64,000 nucleotides of DNA from Myxococcales bacterium (lineage in GTDB: Bacteria > Myxococcota_A > Polyangia > Nannocystales > Nannocystaceae): NCBI GenBank assembly GCA_020633295.1, contig JACKDW010000005.1:62001-126000 (forward strand), in the 5' to 3' direction. Positions 11,001-19,976 of this stretch are shown here, piece by piece. The position numbers and the translations under genes were made by a program. The notes beneath the pieces were generated by a model. The model searched no databases, was not told where the DNA came from, and saw only the letters and a program-made list of their open reading frames with translations. Within the stretch, counting starts at the first letter, position 1, and every line of letters starts with the position of its first letter.

Positions 11001-11407
11001 TGACCGAGCCCGGCGAACAGGTGGCGGTAGTCCTTGGGCAGCCGCTCTTTCATATGACGCAAGGCGCCCTCGAGGCTACCATTGCTGCGCGGGACCATAA
11101 GCACCAGGTCGTCCGGGCGCCGCTCTTCCCAACGAAACCGGAGCCAGCGGATCAAGTGCGATTTACCCGACCCTGGCTCGCCCTGGACCACACAAAATAG
11201 GTGGCGGTGATCGGTGTTCGTAAGCGCGTCGAGGAGCCCTGTCTCGCTGCGCTCCCCGAGCAAGCCAGCGAGCATGCCCTCGACATCAAAATCGCGGATT
11301 GGCGAGTGCACGGCCATGAACACCGCGCGTGAACTCTCCAGCGCCTCTGTGCGAAGGATCGCCGCGGAGTCCTCGGCCCGCCAACACGCATAGTTACGAA
11401 AGCTCAT
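8081..11407 (-). CDS. dpdH: DpdH-like P-loop ATPase
   Basis: This 1108-residue protein has an N-terminal P-loop NTPase. Walker A is GEPGSGKSHLIR at about residue 75 and a Walker B-like LVLLLEDITSF lies near 318. A Cys/His cluster CVTCPHRGPCHRG at about 440 probably binds zinc. A basic Ser/Arg-rich low-complexity linker follows near 640-700, then a long helical C-terminal half. Size, ATPase and place between dpdG and dpdI match DpdH, which is needed for restriction in the Dpd system. The ATG at 11407 overlaps the dpdG stop (11404-11406); a slightly longer frame from 11422 is less likely. The dpdI start overlaps its own stop. Expected to act in the cytoplasm with DpdG and DpdI; its exact job is not known to me. 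Confidence 0.75.
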   Translation of the reverse strand: MSFRNYACWRAEDSAAILRTEALESSRAVFMAVHSPIRDFDVEGMLAGLLGERSETGLLDALTNTDHRHLFCVVQGEPGSGKSHLIRWLRFRWEERRPDDLVLMVPRSNGSLEGALRHMKERLPKDYRHLFAGLGQAQDTTLQGRARDFHSKLANSLGSDYFVGEAPRHAEWAETNQLGRLIGHHQVLERWSAPRRILETLSGGADRNSRVESFSLQDVNELAVLLRGVRDRTVGAKALRARRKFEREAVKLGALLEKAAGGSVDEVAVNEAAPMLVRLQEALNVRFGAVVQDLVGIGRDGLVRAFRELRRQLARDGRRLVLLLEDITSFQGVDKQLLDVLIAKSETEGDDGELCDLLSVVGITTDFYNQSMRGYGNLRERVSLHVYLGDATSDQGRISLSLSEPRGRQRFVSQYLRAVRAGVVAIEEWEQSGHDELTNACVTCPHRGPCHRGFGHDENGVGFFPLSPRAIDRIYETLKDPNGTMSLRTPRGLVQNVLSPLLLHPERLEVGEYPPVNLEGANLAEEERHLLGPIERIPKMLLSEPADQERMRRFILWWSSVNPAAETALDSEGRLKYADLPREAYEAFDLPWPGDEREIAERTSSNREAKAPNPEHASEVSEPGPFVDTEARPPSRRVSSSRSSSEAISRAKTSTKPAAKVSRPQMDKLRLELKGWFAGGKVRDEKKWSQLLVEILDTLPWRSLGVPHWLQGKLFTDSTVMLEGTRRASVRHFVVPRCEWVREGLDGWLALRTQTGDEVEFHRRRVARFLRRFHKLVLGHVGAKSLNTPKGEIWNPAGTAAQALLARAWLQGRIPKSTPLAVRWEKLLTDDEGTPLSAAEHTSGWQEVVRRVGSYLGRFRQFVRSWVQLTLKPENGDKGIVDAGSIASALVAFAERLDPDQPPIKPDLPQQLGEWSAIADVGRTVYNVMPKLARHEFGRVKTQVELIETACDRTSLPQYLSDVDQTIEQLRIRDRRVSAHRIDEWFRIRHTLRARELFTNDEASRLRRLDDFLAETDIERREELERASSISRIDWILEVPFDDLALMAEQVGKVKLVLEQLWTYVDTLLEESPGEARDAGAALAAAGKRIGLAVDQLTRALGTQGSEG

Positions 11408-12300
11408 CGGCGACCCCCACAAATGACTACGCCGACGAACGATCGCAGGGGAGACCCTGGGTCGTGGTCCAGGATCAACGCGTCCTTGGCGTCGGCTCGC
11501 GCGCGCAACTCGATGACCCCCTCGTCGTGAAGGTCACGCAGGGCCTCACTGAGGACGTTGCTCAAGCTCCCCTCCCGCTGACGCCAGTCGTGGACTGCCG
11601 CGATGCGATCCGCGAGTTGCTTGTGAACCGATCCGCCGTCGAGGTAGGGCATACGACGACCGAGCTCGTTCACAAACTTGGTCGCAGGGATTTCGACATC
11701 GATCCCCAGCGAGGCCGCGATCGCGGGCAACTCCCGAGCGATGCGCTCGGCAGGCTGGGGGAACAGGTAGGGTAGCGCGCTGGCTTCAAACGCGAGCCCA
11801 AGAGCGACGAGCCACGCGCGCCAGGCGGGGGCCTTCTCCTTGTTAAACCGACGCAGGTCGCTGTCCTCACCGTGAACGAGGACGCGGTTGATGAAGTTCG
11901 CTATCTCAGCCGCTTTCTGCTCCGCCAACCAATCCGAGTTGCCCTTGCGCGCGGTCTCGACGATCACACAAGCGTAGGCCTGAAATACGACTGCGTCTGC
12001 GTCGTTGAGCGGCTCGCACAAGCGATAGTGGGCGAGGTCTGCGAAGCCCTGCATCGTCGCCGGGACGTCCTCGACAAGAAGCACGAGCTCGTCCCCGTCA
12101 TCATCGACCAACCCGAGGCTGCGCGCCGAACCGACCGTCTGGGCAACCTGCGACAGACTCTTATCGCTGTCGCGAAACGAGGCCGGCATCATCCACGTGT
12201 CGACGTCGCCACGCGACGCTCGTCCTCCCAAGGCCTGAAGAAGGCGCAGCAGCGACCACACACGCTCGGGACGACCCTGGGTATCCGACAGGAGACTCAT
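11404..12300 (-). CDS. dpdG: DpdG-like protein
   Basis: This 298-residue protein has no catalytic motif that I can see. The N terminus (residues about 10-80, 'VWSLLRLLQALGGRASRGDV' onward) has the helical spacing of a winged helix, and the C-terminal third contains another helix-rich region before a short beta-like tail. Start and stop each overlap a neighbour by 4 nt (dpdF stop at 12297-12299; dpdH start at 11405-11407). Length and position between the RecQ-like dpdF and the ATPase dpdH fit DpdG. A DNA-binding or bridging role is inferred from fold guesswork only. Confidence 0.65.
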   Translation of the reverse strand: MSLLSDTQGRPERVWSLLRLLQALGGRASRGDVDTWMMPASFRDSDKSLSQVAQTVGSARSLGLVDDDGDELVLLVEDVPATMQGFADLAHYRLCEPLNDADAVVFQAYACVIVETARKGNSDWLAEQKAAEIANFINRVLVHGEDSDLRRFNKEKAPAWRAWLVALGLAFEASALPYLFPQPAERIARELPAIAASLGIDVEIPATKFVNELGRRMPYLDGGSVHKQLADRIAAVHDWRQREGSLSNVLSEALRDLHDEGVIELRARADAKDALILDHDPGSPLRSFVGVVICGGRR

Positions 12301-14930
12301 GAATGCTCGCCCGGATGATAGATGAGATCGTCTAACAAGATCGGCGCGTGGGCCGACGCGACCGAGCTAAGCCTCTTGCCCTGGATCGGCAGGTCACGGG
12401 GTGCGACGAACAGTAGGCCAGCGTCCGCACTCTCTAGAACATGGTCGCGGCTTCGCTCGTAGACCAGCGCCCGCTCCCCATCCCCTGGATTCGAATCGAA
12501 GAATACCACCGTCGATACGGGCGCGGCTCGCCAGATCTCCAGGCCGGCTACTCGATCAGTCAACAGGTGCCGGTGCTCGAGGACCAGCCCGGGGTGGCCG
12601 GCGTGGTTAGCTAGCGCGTGCGCCGCATCATCCGCTCGCCCGTTGGGGACGATGAACTGAACGAAACCCGTCGCGGCTAGCGCCCGAACCAAGGCATCGA
12701 GATCTCTATATTCAGGATCTCGAGTGAACGCGACGCGCGGGCCTACAAAGCCCACGTTGCGATCCGTTGGCTGCGACCAGATCGACCTCCCCCCCTGGTG
12801 AAGCAAGCGCTCAGGCGGCGCTTGTCGTTGGAGACGGCAGCACAGGCAACGCCCACACGGCTCGTGAATCTCGACGGAGTCCTCGACCTGCTCGAACAAG
12901 GCGAGCATCAGGCAACTTGTGTCGATGAAAGGATCGACAAAAGCGTCATCATCCTCGAATTCGGCATCATCGTCGTCGAGTTCGAGCTTGGCCCCCAGCG
13001 TCTCGGTGACGCGCACGAGTTGCAACAGTTGCCCAACCTGCCGCGCCGCCGCCTTGATCTCGCCATCTCGAGTAGCGAGGTAGGACTCGAGGCGCGCGCC
13101 CGCGTCGTCGCCGAGCAAGCCCGGATCGCAAACTCGCACCGTCCAGCGATCGTGTTGGTCGTCGATACCGAGCACCTCCACGGCACCATAGCGCTGTAAC
13201 TGCACGAGGAGCGCCTTGTTCCATCGTCGGTGGTGCTGCCCCGTGTTCGGGCCGATGCGCTCGACCTCGGCATCAAGACTCAGCTCGAGGGCTTGCGTCG
13301 AGATCGGCCCGTCGCGCCGAGCTTGCTTCAGGAGTGCAGTCCACCGCTCAATAGCCTTTGCTGCCGTCAATACCTGACCCGTCGCCATCCTGATTGCTTC
13401 GCGCTCGTCGCGCCGCGTAGACAGCACGACCGCGAGGGCTTGGTGACCATCACGTCCAGCACGACCGATCTCCTGATAGAGACGAGCAGCGTTCTCGGGC
13501 AGACATGCATGAACGATAGCGCGAACGTCCGCCTTGTCGATGCCCATCCCAAACGCGGAGGTGGCAACAACGAGATCGATGGAACCCGCCTGCCATCGCG
13601 AAATTATCGAACGGCGGTCGCGTGCCCCGGTGGCGCCGGTGAAGCACGCGAGGCGCCCGTAGCCCCGGCGGCACATCTGCGTGTGAATCCGCTGCGCATC
13701 CTCGACCCGGGTCGTGTACACGACGAGCGGTCGCGGGAGCAGATCGAGCAAGTCGATGACCACGCGATCGCGCTGTCGAGCATCGTCGAAATGGTACATG
13801 CATAGATCGATCTCGGTTCGCGGAACCTGGGCCGCAATCTCTCGCAATTCGCCCTGCCCCGAGTACTGTTGGCGAAGCAAGCGCTTCGCCTCTCGGTCTA
13901 CGGTCGCCGAGAGCAAGATCGTCCGCAGCGCCGGGTTGTCCACTCGCAACTGGCGCACGAGACCCGGAAGGCGCTGAAAGTCCGGGCGAAAGCTTCGACC
14001 CCAGTTATGGATGATATGTGCCTCGTCGACAAACACCGCAGCGAGGCGTCCACGTTCGGCGTGGGGACGCTCGCTCGTAGACTTGGCCATGCGCTGCAAC
14101 TCGGCTCGAGCCGAGCCGAGAACGGACTCTGGCGCCGCCAACACGATTGGGACCTCACCACGACGCATCTGCATGAAAAGCTGCTCGCGGTCCGCGAGCG
14201 ACAGGTCCGAGGTCAAGGCTCGACTGCCTTCGAGGCCCGGGATACGCGCGAGCGCGTGCTCGTGCGCGAGCGCGAGCGCGACTGTGGGCACGATAACCAG
14301 CACACACACGCGCTCCGTCCCCCCAGCGAGCTCGTTCCACCAGCGAACACCGAGCTGAAACAGCAGGCTCTTTCCGCTCCCCGTTGGCATGGTCACGAGC
14401 ATGCTCTGCCCCTCCGGCATCGTGCACAACGCCCGGACGGCAGACTTCTGCGTCGTCGTTCGATATCGTCTGTGGGTTGAGCAGCGCAGCAGCACGCCAT
14501 CGGGAGGCTCTTCGATCGCTACACGGCGAGGACAAGGATCGATCGTCACGCTCTCATCAAGCTGGCGCGCGAGGCCCGGCGGCATGTCGACAGCCTCAGC
14601 GAGTTCCATCGCGTGCCACGAGGTTGCTTCTCGGATCGTGCTCGACCGCAGACCGAAGCGAGCCGCCGACTTCGGGTCGATCGGTCCGAGCAATTCGTTC
14701 GCAAGGATGAGACTGCCTCCGTGCAAGCGGATGAGTTCTCGCAGCCAGACAAAACGATCTGAGCCCTCACTGGCCGCGAGCCTAGCCCAAGCGCGAGCGA
14801 TACTCGAACTTCGCCACTGCTCGGCAAGATCGCGCTCCCTCGCTCGCGCCTGCGAAACGGCATCGACGAGGGCCGACAACGACTTGAATTTCGACCAATC
14901 GTTGCTCATTTCGGACTCCAGCGTCAGCAT
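12297..14930 (-). CDS. dpdF: DpdF, RecQ-like SF2 helicase
   Basis: The 877-residue protein is a RecQ-type DEAH helicase. It shows MPTGSGKSLLFQ (motif I, about 178), VDEAHIIHNWG (motif II, about 303), LLSATVDRE (III), ATSAFGMGIDKADVR (V) and YQEIGRAGRDG (VI, about 484). A CGRCLCC cluster near residue 690 probably binds zinc. The C terminus ends with a region unlike RecQ. This matches DpdF of the Dpd restriction module. Two starts are possible: ATG at 14930, which overlaps the dpdE stop by 7 nt, or ATG at 14909 ('MSNDWSK'). The gene is intact, but the IS insertion in dpdE just upstream may have cut it off from the operon promoter. Confidence 0.82.
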   Translation of the reverse strand: MLTLESEMSNDWSKFKSLSALVDAVSQARARERDLAEQWRSSSIARAWARLAASEGSDRFVWLRELIRLHGGSLILANELLGPIDPKSAARFGLRSSTIREATSWHAMELAEAVDMPPGLARQLDESVTIDPCPRRVAIEEPPDGVLLRCSTHRRYRTTTQKSAVRALCTMPEGQSMLVTMPTGSGKSLLFQLGVRWWNELAGGTERVCVLVIVPTVALALAHEHALARIPGLEGSRALTSDLSLADREQLFMQMRRGEVPIVLAAPESVLGSARAELQRMAKSTSERPHAERGRLAAVFVDEAHIIHNWGRSFRPDFQRLPGLVRQLRVDNPALRTILLSATVDREAKRLLRQQYSGQGELREIAAQVPRTEIDLCMYHFDDARQRDRVVIDLLDLLPRPLVVYTTRVEDAQRIHTQMCRRGYGRLACFTGATGARDRRSIISRWQAGSIDLVVATSAFGMGIDKADVRAIVHACLPENAARLYQEIGRAGRDGHQALAVVLSTRRDEREAIRMATGQVLTAAKAIERWTALLKQARRDGPISTQALELSLDAEVERIGPNTGQHHRRWNKALLVQLQRYGAVEVLGIDDQHDRWTVRVCDPGLLGDDAGARLESYLATRDGEIKAAARQVGQLLQLVRVTETLGAKLELDDDDAEFEDDDAFVDPFIDTSCLMLALFEQVEDSVEIHEPCGRCLCCRLQRQAPPERLLHQGGRSIWSQPTDRNVGFVGPRVAFTRDPEYRDLDALVRALAATGFVQFIVPNGRADDAAHALANHAGHPGLVLEHRHLLTDRVAGLEIWRAAPVSTVVFFDSNPGDGERALVYERSRDHVLESADAGLLFVAPRDLPIQGKRLSSVASAHAPILLDDLIYHPGEHS

Positions 14931-15238
14931 CCGATGATCAGCGCGACCCCCTCGACTTCAATCTCCGCTCGTCGGACACTCTCGAGTAGCTTGTTACGCA
15001 GGTGCAGGCTCCGTTCGGCGGTGGCTTTCTCGTTCGTAGTTCCCCGACGGATCTGGCTGCGTAGGTAGCCCATCTCCGTGCTCATACGTTCTGCGAGATC
15101 GCGCCCCGCTTCGTCGCGTAGGCTTTCGAGCCTGCGATTGAGTTCGTCACAGCCCGCGTCGACTCCAGCCTGGACGGCAGCCCACAACCGCCCGGATGAC
15201 ATCGCGCCGAGTAGATCCTCTACATCACACTCCCGATC
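14924..15238 (-). pseudogene. dpdE: 3' fragment of dpdE, separated by IS insertion
   Basis: An open frame of 104 codons plus a stop runs from the IS edge to 14924. Residues around 'GRLWAAVQAGVDAG' to 'VEGVALIIGC' form a helical tail typical of the end of a large SNF2-type helicase. It reads in the same frame as the 5' part of dpdE once the 1409-bp IS and one 9-bp target copy (1418 nt) are removed: the distance from the dpdE start to the internal ATG at 15202 then becomes 2943 nt, or 981 codons. The junction reads through without a stop. Its stop overlaps the dpdF start, which explains the original operon. Today the piece could only be made from the internal ATG at 15202 (92 residues). Confidence 0.88.
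15230..15238. repeat. Target site duplication, left copy
   Basis: CTCCCGATC directly abuts the left terminal repeat of the IS and is repeated exactly at 16648-16656 on the other side. Nine bases is normal for IS256-family insertion. Confidence 0.93.
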
Positions 15239-16647
15239 GGGAATGTCCCGTCCGCTGTTGAACTACGAGCGACGGCGAGATGTCCTTACGCGCTCTTTCG
15301 CGCTTCGTCAACATCAGCGCCGAGGCTCGTGTCGCGGGCTCGTAGCGCGGCGACGAGTCGTGGCATCGAGCGATACCCCTTGAGCCTGTGAAAGCCCTTC
15401 TCGGCCTCGAGGAGCGAGGCCCCCGCCCAGCGCACGACCATCGCGCCATTGCGCCACCTCGTCACTCGCTTGGAGACTCGGCGGATCGTCTTGTTGAGGT
15501 TCTCGATCGGGTTCGTCGTCGACAGGCTGCGCTCGAGGGTCTTGTCGAGCTCGAACGCTTTGACCGTCAGCAGCTCGTCGAAGCCCTCCATCAGTGACGC
15601 GGCCGCGCCGGGGTGCTCCGTCTCGAGGCGTCGGTGCAGCGTCGTGAGCTGGCGCTGCGCGAGCTTGAACGAGCGCGTCGAGAAGGTCGTCGTCAGCACC
15701 TTGCCCACGCTCGCCTTCGTGCCCTCCGGGAGGTGATCGAGGACGTTGCGGCGCTTGTGCACCTGGCAGCGCTGGATGACCGCGCGCTTGTCGAACACGT
15801 CGAGGACCGCACGCCGCAGCGCCTTGCTGCCATCGATGACAAAGAGCGTGCTCTTGTCGTTATCCAGCCCGCGCTCGACCAGGTCTTGCAGTAGTGCCTT
15901 GCAGACCCCGCGGTTCTCCGTCGCGCCTTCTCGGAGCCCCAGGACGTGCTTGGAGCCCTGCTCGTCGATCCCCAAGGCGACGAGCAGCACGTGGTCGCCG
16001 ACGTGGATCCCGTCGAGCATGACGGCCGCGATCGTCAGCGGTCGGAGATCTCGTTTGAGGATCTTGTGGACCGTCTTCGAGGTCTCGCGGATGAACTTGC
16101 GGCTCACGGTGCTCTTGCTCGTCGAGCGCTGCTTGACCGTCTCCGGCACAGGCTCGAGCGAACGCTCGTAGCGACGTGTCGCCACGCCGATGAGCATCTG
16201 CTCGAGCACTCGCTGACGGAGTGGGTCCTCGGCCGCGAACGCTTGCCAGGTCGGCAACGCGACCTCTCCGTTCGCGTCGCGCACACGAGGCCGACGAACG
16301 CCCACCTTGCGCCCTCCGAGCACGAGGCTCGACGTACAGCTCCCTGCGCGGCTCGGTCCTTGGGCTCCTCGATCGCGGTCGTACGCGCGACCACACAGCC
16401 GCGTACGGTCCTCCTCGAGCATCTTCTTGAGCGCCTCCATCCCGACCGTGACGACGAACTCCATGAGAGTTCCCCGCACTACGTCGGCGAGTGGGGTCAG
16501 CAGCTGAAGAGCTGCGCTTCGGTCTTCTCCTTGGTCCTTGCTGATGGCATCCTTGCCCATGGCGGTCTCCTTCTGTTTTGCACCCCGATCATCCGATCGG
16601 GGAGATGGAGCCGCCGCTCCTTTTTCAACAATCTATGGGGCAGTCCC
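15239..16647 (-). mobile_element. IS256-family insertion sequence inside dpdE (complete)
   Basis: The element is 1409 bp, with imperfect terminal inverted repeats: GGGACTGCCCCATAG at the transposase 5' side (right end) against GGGAATGTCCCGTCC at the left end, both continuing into TGTTGAA. It carries one transposase gene on the minus strand and is flanked by exact 9-bp duplications of dpdE sequence. The intact transposase and exact duplications suggest a recent insertion. A second, truncated copy lies at 19977-20676 in the opposite orientation. Confidence 0.93.
15286..16560 (-). CDS. IS256-family (mutator type) transposase
   Basis: The 424-residue DDE transposase is complete. The acidic triad is visible as MLDGIHVG, FVIDGSKAL and TTNPIENLNKTIRR, the last being the NxxE signature of mutator-type enzymes. 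A Cys/His pair lies in QRCQVHKRRNV. It starts 88 bases inside the right end of the element; a GAAGGAGA stretch upstream of the ATG can serve as ribosome binding site. The protein cuts and inserts the element's own ends. Its sense strand is the same as that of dpdE and dpdF, so transcription from the IS could reach dpdF-I. Confidence 0.95.
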   Translation of the reverse strand: MGKDAISKDQGEDRSAALQLLTPLADVVRGTLMEFVVTVGMEALKKMLEEDRTRLCGRAYDRDRGAQGPSRAGSCTSSLVLGGRKVGVRRPRVRDANGEVALPTWQAFAAEDPLRQRVLEQMLIGVATRRYERSLEPVPETVKQRSTSKSTVSRKFIRETSKTVHKILKRDLRPLTIAAVMLDGIHVGDHVLLVALGIDEQGSKHVLGLREGATENRGVCKALLQDLVERGLDNDKSTLFVIDGSKALRRAVLDVFDKRAVIQRCQVHKRRNVLDHLPEGTKASVGKVLTTTFSTRSFKLAQRQLTTLHRRLETEHPGAAASLMEGFDELLTVKAFELDKTLERSLSTTNPIENLNKTIRRVSKRVTRWRNGAMVVRWAGASLLEAEKGFHRLKGYRSMPRLVAALRARDTSLGADVDEARKSA

Positions 16648-19563
16648 CTCCCGATCACCATCGTGCTTCCTGAAGATGCGCAGCAATTCTCCCTTGAGTT
16701 GATGGTTCTCGACGAGTTCGGGTTCATCGTCAATCCCGATCCGGACACAGACCGAGTCCGTTGCTGGCCACAAGACGTTGTAGGCCTTGGTCCGGAGCCC
16801 TGCCGGAATCCCATCTTCCCATCCGTGCTCCGCGAGCCGGCTCGTCCCAACGACGACCACGAACGACTGGTTGCGACGCTGGTGCCCCAGATCGCGATAA
16901 AGCAGCGTCGCCCGGCCGACACGGCTCGAACGCAGAGCCGCGAGCGCCGAGTCGATCAGTTTGTGGCCCGGGGCGAAATATTGCAGCGACTCGTTACGAA
17001 GGGCGATCGTGCGATCGAATGTGCCGTATGGCGTGCTCCCCTGCTCACCCAAGCTCGGGAGCGTTTCGCCGTTGAGACTGTCGACAGTCCACTTAAAGCT
17101 GAGCTTACCGCGATCGCGCCGCGCATGGACGCCGAGAGTCCCGAGCCAGTGCCTAACGTCGCGCTCCTCGTCCTGCGCCGCTGACTCGGCGAACAATTCA
17201 GCGAGTTCACGCGCCTGCTCCAACTGTTGCTTCGACAAATCCAGCGATAGTTCAAAGTCCTCGTCGACGTCCGAAAGCGTGCTCTCGACTTCGGTATGCA
17301 TCTGCTGCGCGAGTTCGTTGAGGTCCGCTCCGCGTCCAATAGCCTCCTGCAGCCGTGTCTGGCATGGAGGCAACATGAACTCGAGACCACCGACCGAGCG
17401 CGTGAATACATGAAACACCGAGTCGTGGATCGACTGGAGCGCACGCTCCACCCGACTGGGGCCGCGGACGACTACTGATTTCACACGCCTCTGCGACACT
17501 CGGCCGATACGGTCGAGGCGACCGATCCGTTGCTCGACACGACCGACAGAGAGCGGCGTATCCAAGTGCACAAGGCACTCGGCAATCTGGAAGTTGCGCC
17601 CCTCACCACCGAGTTCATCGCTGACCAGCAGCCAACACCGGCGATCATTTTGGAACCGCAGGGCGGCCGCCTCAAGCCGGTCATCATCGATCCCGTGGTG
17701 AAAGGCCTCCACCTCGCTCGGAAACTTGGCGCCCATCAACTCGGTGAATTCGTCGACACTCGCCCGATCTTCGGCGAACACCAGAACCTTTCCACCCGTG
17801 ACCTCAGCGCGGAAGTCCTCGAGCCAGGACGCGACCTGGCGATGCCGAGCACATCCCTCCGAGCTCGCCTCGAGCCACTCGATAGCGAGGCCGCGAGCTT
17901 GTTCGAGCCACGCGCGCTCCCGGGGCATCTCGGGCGCGTGTGCGGCGATCTCGTACTCGAGACGCTCTTGCTCAGCCGGCCCAGGACTCGACTGCAACGC
18001 GCGAGCGTAGGCTAGTCCACCGTTGCCCATACCCTCACGAAGAGTATCGATGCGTACATTGATGAAATCCAGAAAGTATCTCGGTGTCGAGCAAAACCGA
18101 CGCCAGTAAAGCGTCCTCAGAAACACCTGGGCGAGTGTCGGTGTTTCGCCTGCGTGCAGCGCATCAAGGTGATCTTCGAGCAAAATCTCGGGCGCCGATG
18201 CTTCGTAGTCGAGGTACTCAATTTCCCGGCGATTGAAGTTTGTGCCGAGTATGTCGAGCGTACGCCGACGCGTACGAATAATGCGATGGTCAATCCGGTA
18301 GTGCTCTTGAATATAGGCCACGAGTTCATCCAGGGCCACAACCTCGCCGTCATCTGCACGCTCAAGCATTCGTGCGATTTCAGGCTCACCCGGAAGTACA
18401 TCTTTCCAGTCTCCGATGATGAACTCGATGGACTCACGATCCGGCTCGTCATCTTCGGACTCCGCCCGGGCCGCGCCCAAGATATCGACAGTCGACGCCA
18501 AAACTCCCCAAATCTCGCGTCGCTGCTCGAGCTTCTCGGCCAGCGATTTACCGTCATCGGGTTCATAGGATCCGGGGGCGACGAGCGCGAGGAGACCCGA
18601 TAGTCCGCTGAGTTGGCGCTTAGATGGCGTAGCGGACAGAGCCAAGAACCCCTCGCTGTTGACCGAAAGGCGTCGCATCGTTTGATACAACTCGTGCTCC
18701 GGCGGAAACTGGTGAGCCTCATCGAGGATCACCAGATCCCAGGTCCGCTCCGTGAGCGCATCTCGAAACGACACATCCTCAACCATCGCCGTCGTCGAGA
18801 CGATGAGCAGCGCGGCGTTCGCGCGCCGATTTCGCTCCCGCGTCGAGATCTCCGTGGTGTCCCCCCCGGGAACGTGAACGAATGCTCGGCCACCGAAACG
18901 CAGGTAGAGTTCGCGCAGCCACTGCCGACTCATGCTCCCAGGTGCGACAACCAGCACCCGCAACTCGGGGTCGGCCGAAAGCAAGGCTTGAATCACAAGC
19001 CCCGCCTCAATTGTTTTACCAAGTCCGACTTCATCAGCGAGGATGAAGCGCGGCGAACGATCTTCCAGGATTCGACGAGCGGCGTAGAGTTGATGAGCGA
19101 GCGGTCGGATCCGTGCCCCACGGAAGGTAGGGAGACCTTCCGATGCCTCGTACCACTGCGTGCGCATCAATGTGAGGTTCAAGCGTGCATAAAAGTCGTG
19201 TGGGCGATCCCACTGCAAGTTCTCGAAGAAGGTGACGGGATGATTGGCAGACGGCGATCGTGGCGAGATGATCGATTCGGGAAGCGTCTGGATCTCGTCA
19301 CCGTTGCTCACCACGCAATAGCGCAGGCTCTCGGATCCCGTGCCCTCGACCGCACGAATGATGAGTTTGTCGCTAGATGAAGCAACGGTGACGCGTTGAC
19401 CCTCATAAATCGGGAATCGATCGAGAATGTGTACCTGAACCTGCCGCTCTTCGGCACGGTTGAGCAGTTTGACCCTCACAATTCCATTGTCTGGCCCAGA
19501 AAGCACCCGCATCGGTCCCAACGATGAGTTGTGTCGAAGTCGAACGAGTGCCCCAGTTTCCAT
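16633..19563 (-). pseudogene. dpdE: 5' part of dpdE, SNF2/RapA-like helicase truncated by IS
   Basis: The remaining frame encodes 976 residues; native sequence ends at 16648 and the last four residues and stop come from the IS end. Motifs are those of an SNF2/HepA-type ATPase: LADEVGLGKTIEAG (about 174), LDEAHQFPPEHE (about 278), ALSATPSKR (about 308) and GRVEQRIGRLDRIGR (about 676). The N terminus has a small beta-rich region before the helicase core. The undisrupted protein would be 1073 residues. DpdE is a restriction-side helicase of the Dpd system. All helicase motifs survive, so the truncated protein lacks only about 100 C-terminal residues; whether it still works is unknown. The ATG at 19563 has no clear Shine-Dalgarno sequence. 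Confidence 0.87.
16648..16656. repeat. Target site duplication, right copy
   Basis: CTCCCGATC, identical to the copy at 15230-15238, immediately follows the IS right end. Confidence 0.93.
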
Positions 19564-19976
19564 TAAGTTGAATAATCACTCACACGGGAGCCCCGTGCAA
19601 GTGCTTGCCTACAACTACTGTGCACCCTCTCCAAATGCATACCACCAATGGCGTCAGGAAGTCCTCTCTGTGTGACGCATCGAATTGAGAGCGAGACTTC
19701 CTCCGTCGCGTTTCGCGAATTCTCGTCGCTAGCGTCCAGTTCGTGATCTTGGGCGGTAGCAGGAGGCTCAGCACGGCCCGAGGACATCGATCGTGAATGC
19801 TATCCACCGGGCTCAGGTGCGGCGGGCTCGGCGGGCTGGAAGTCGCGGCGACCGAGGCGTTGTGGCAGTAGGTGAGCCGAAAGCCAGCCTCGGGGAGGCG
19901 CCGGGCTCGCCGACGAGCAGCGCGTGGTCATGGTCCTTGATGGCCTCATGTCGGCCTCGCGCTCGCTCGACCGGGC
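19564..19976. other. Gene-free stretch upstream of dpdE
   Basis: No convincing gene is seen in these 413 bases. Short open frames exist on the minus strand but look unlike protein. The stretch just before the dpdE start is richer in A+T and is the natural place for the operon promoter, but I cannot name -35/-10 boxes with confidence. The right edge abuts the truncated IS, so DNA that once lay upstream of dpdE may be missing. Confidence 0.5.

Noticed and set aside
1..19563. DISARM, Druantia or Zorya defence system
   Set aside because: No methyltransferase, PLD nuclease or Zorya motor genes are seen; the helicase set and gene order (SNF2, RecQ-like, unknown, large ATPase, unknown) fit Dpd better.
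19563..19787. 74-residue minus-strand open frame overlapping the dpdE start
   Set aside because: Composition is not protein-like, there is no ribosome binding site, and it covers the region expected to hold the dpd promoter.
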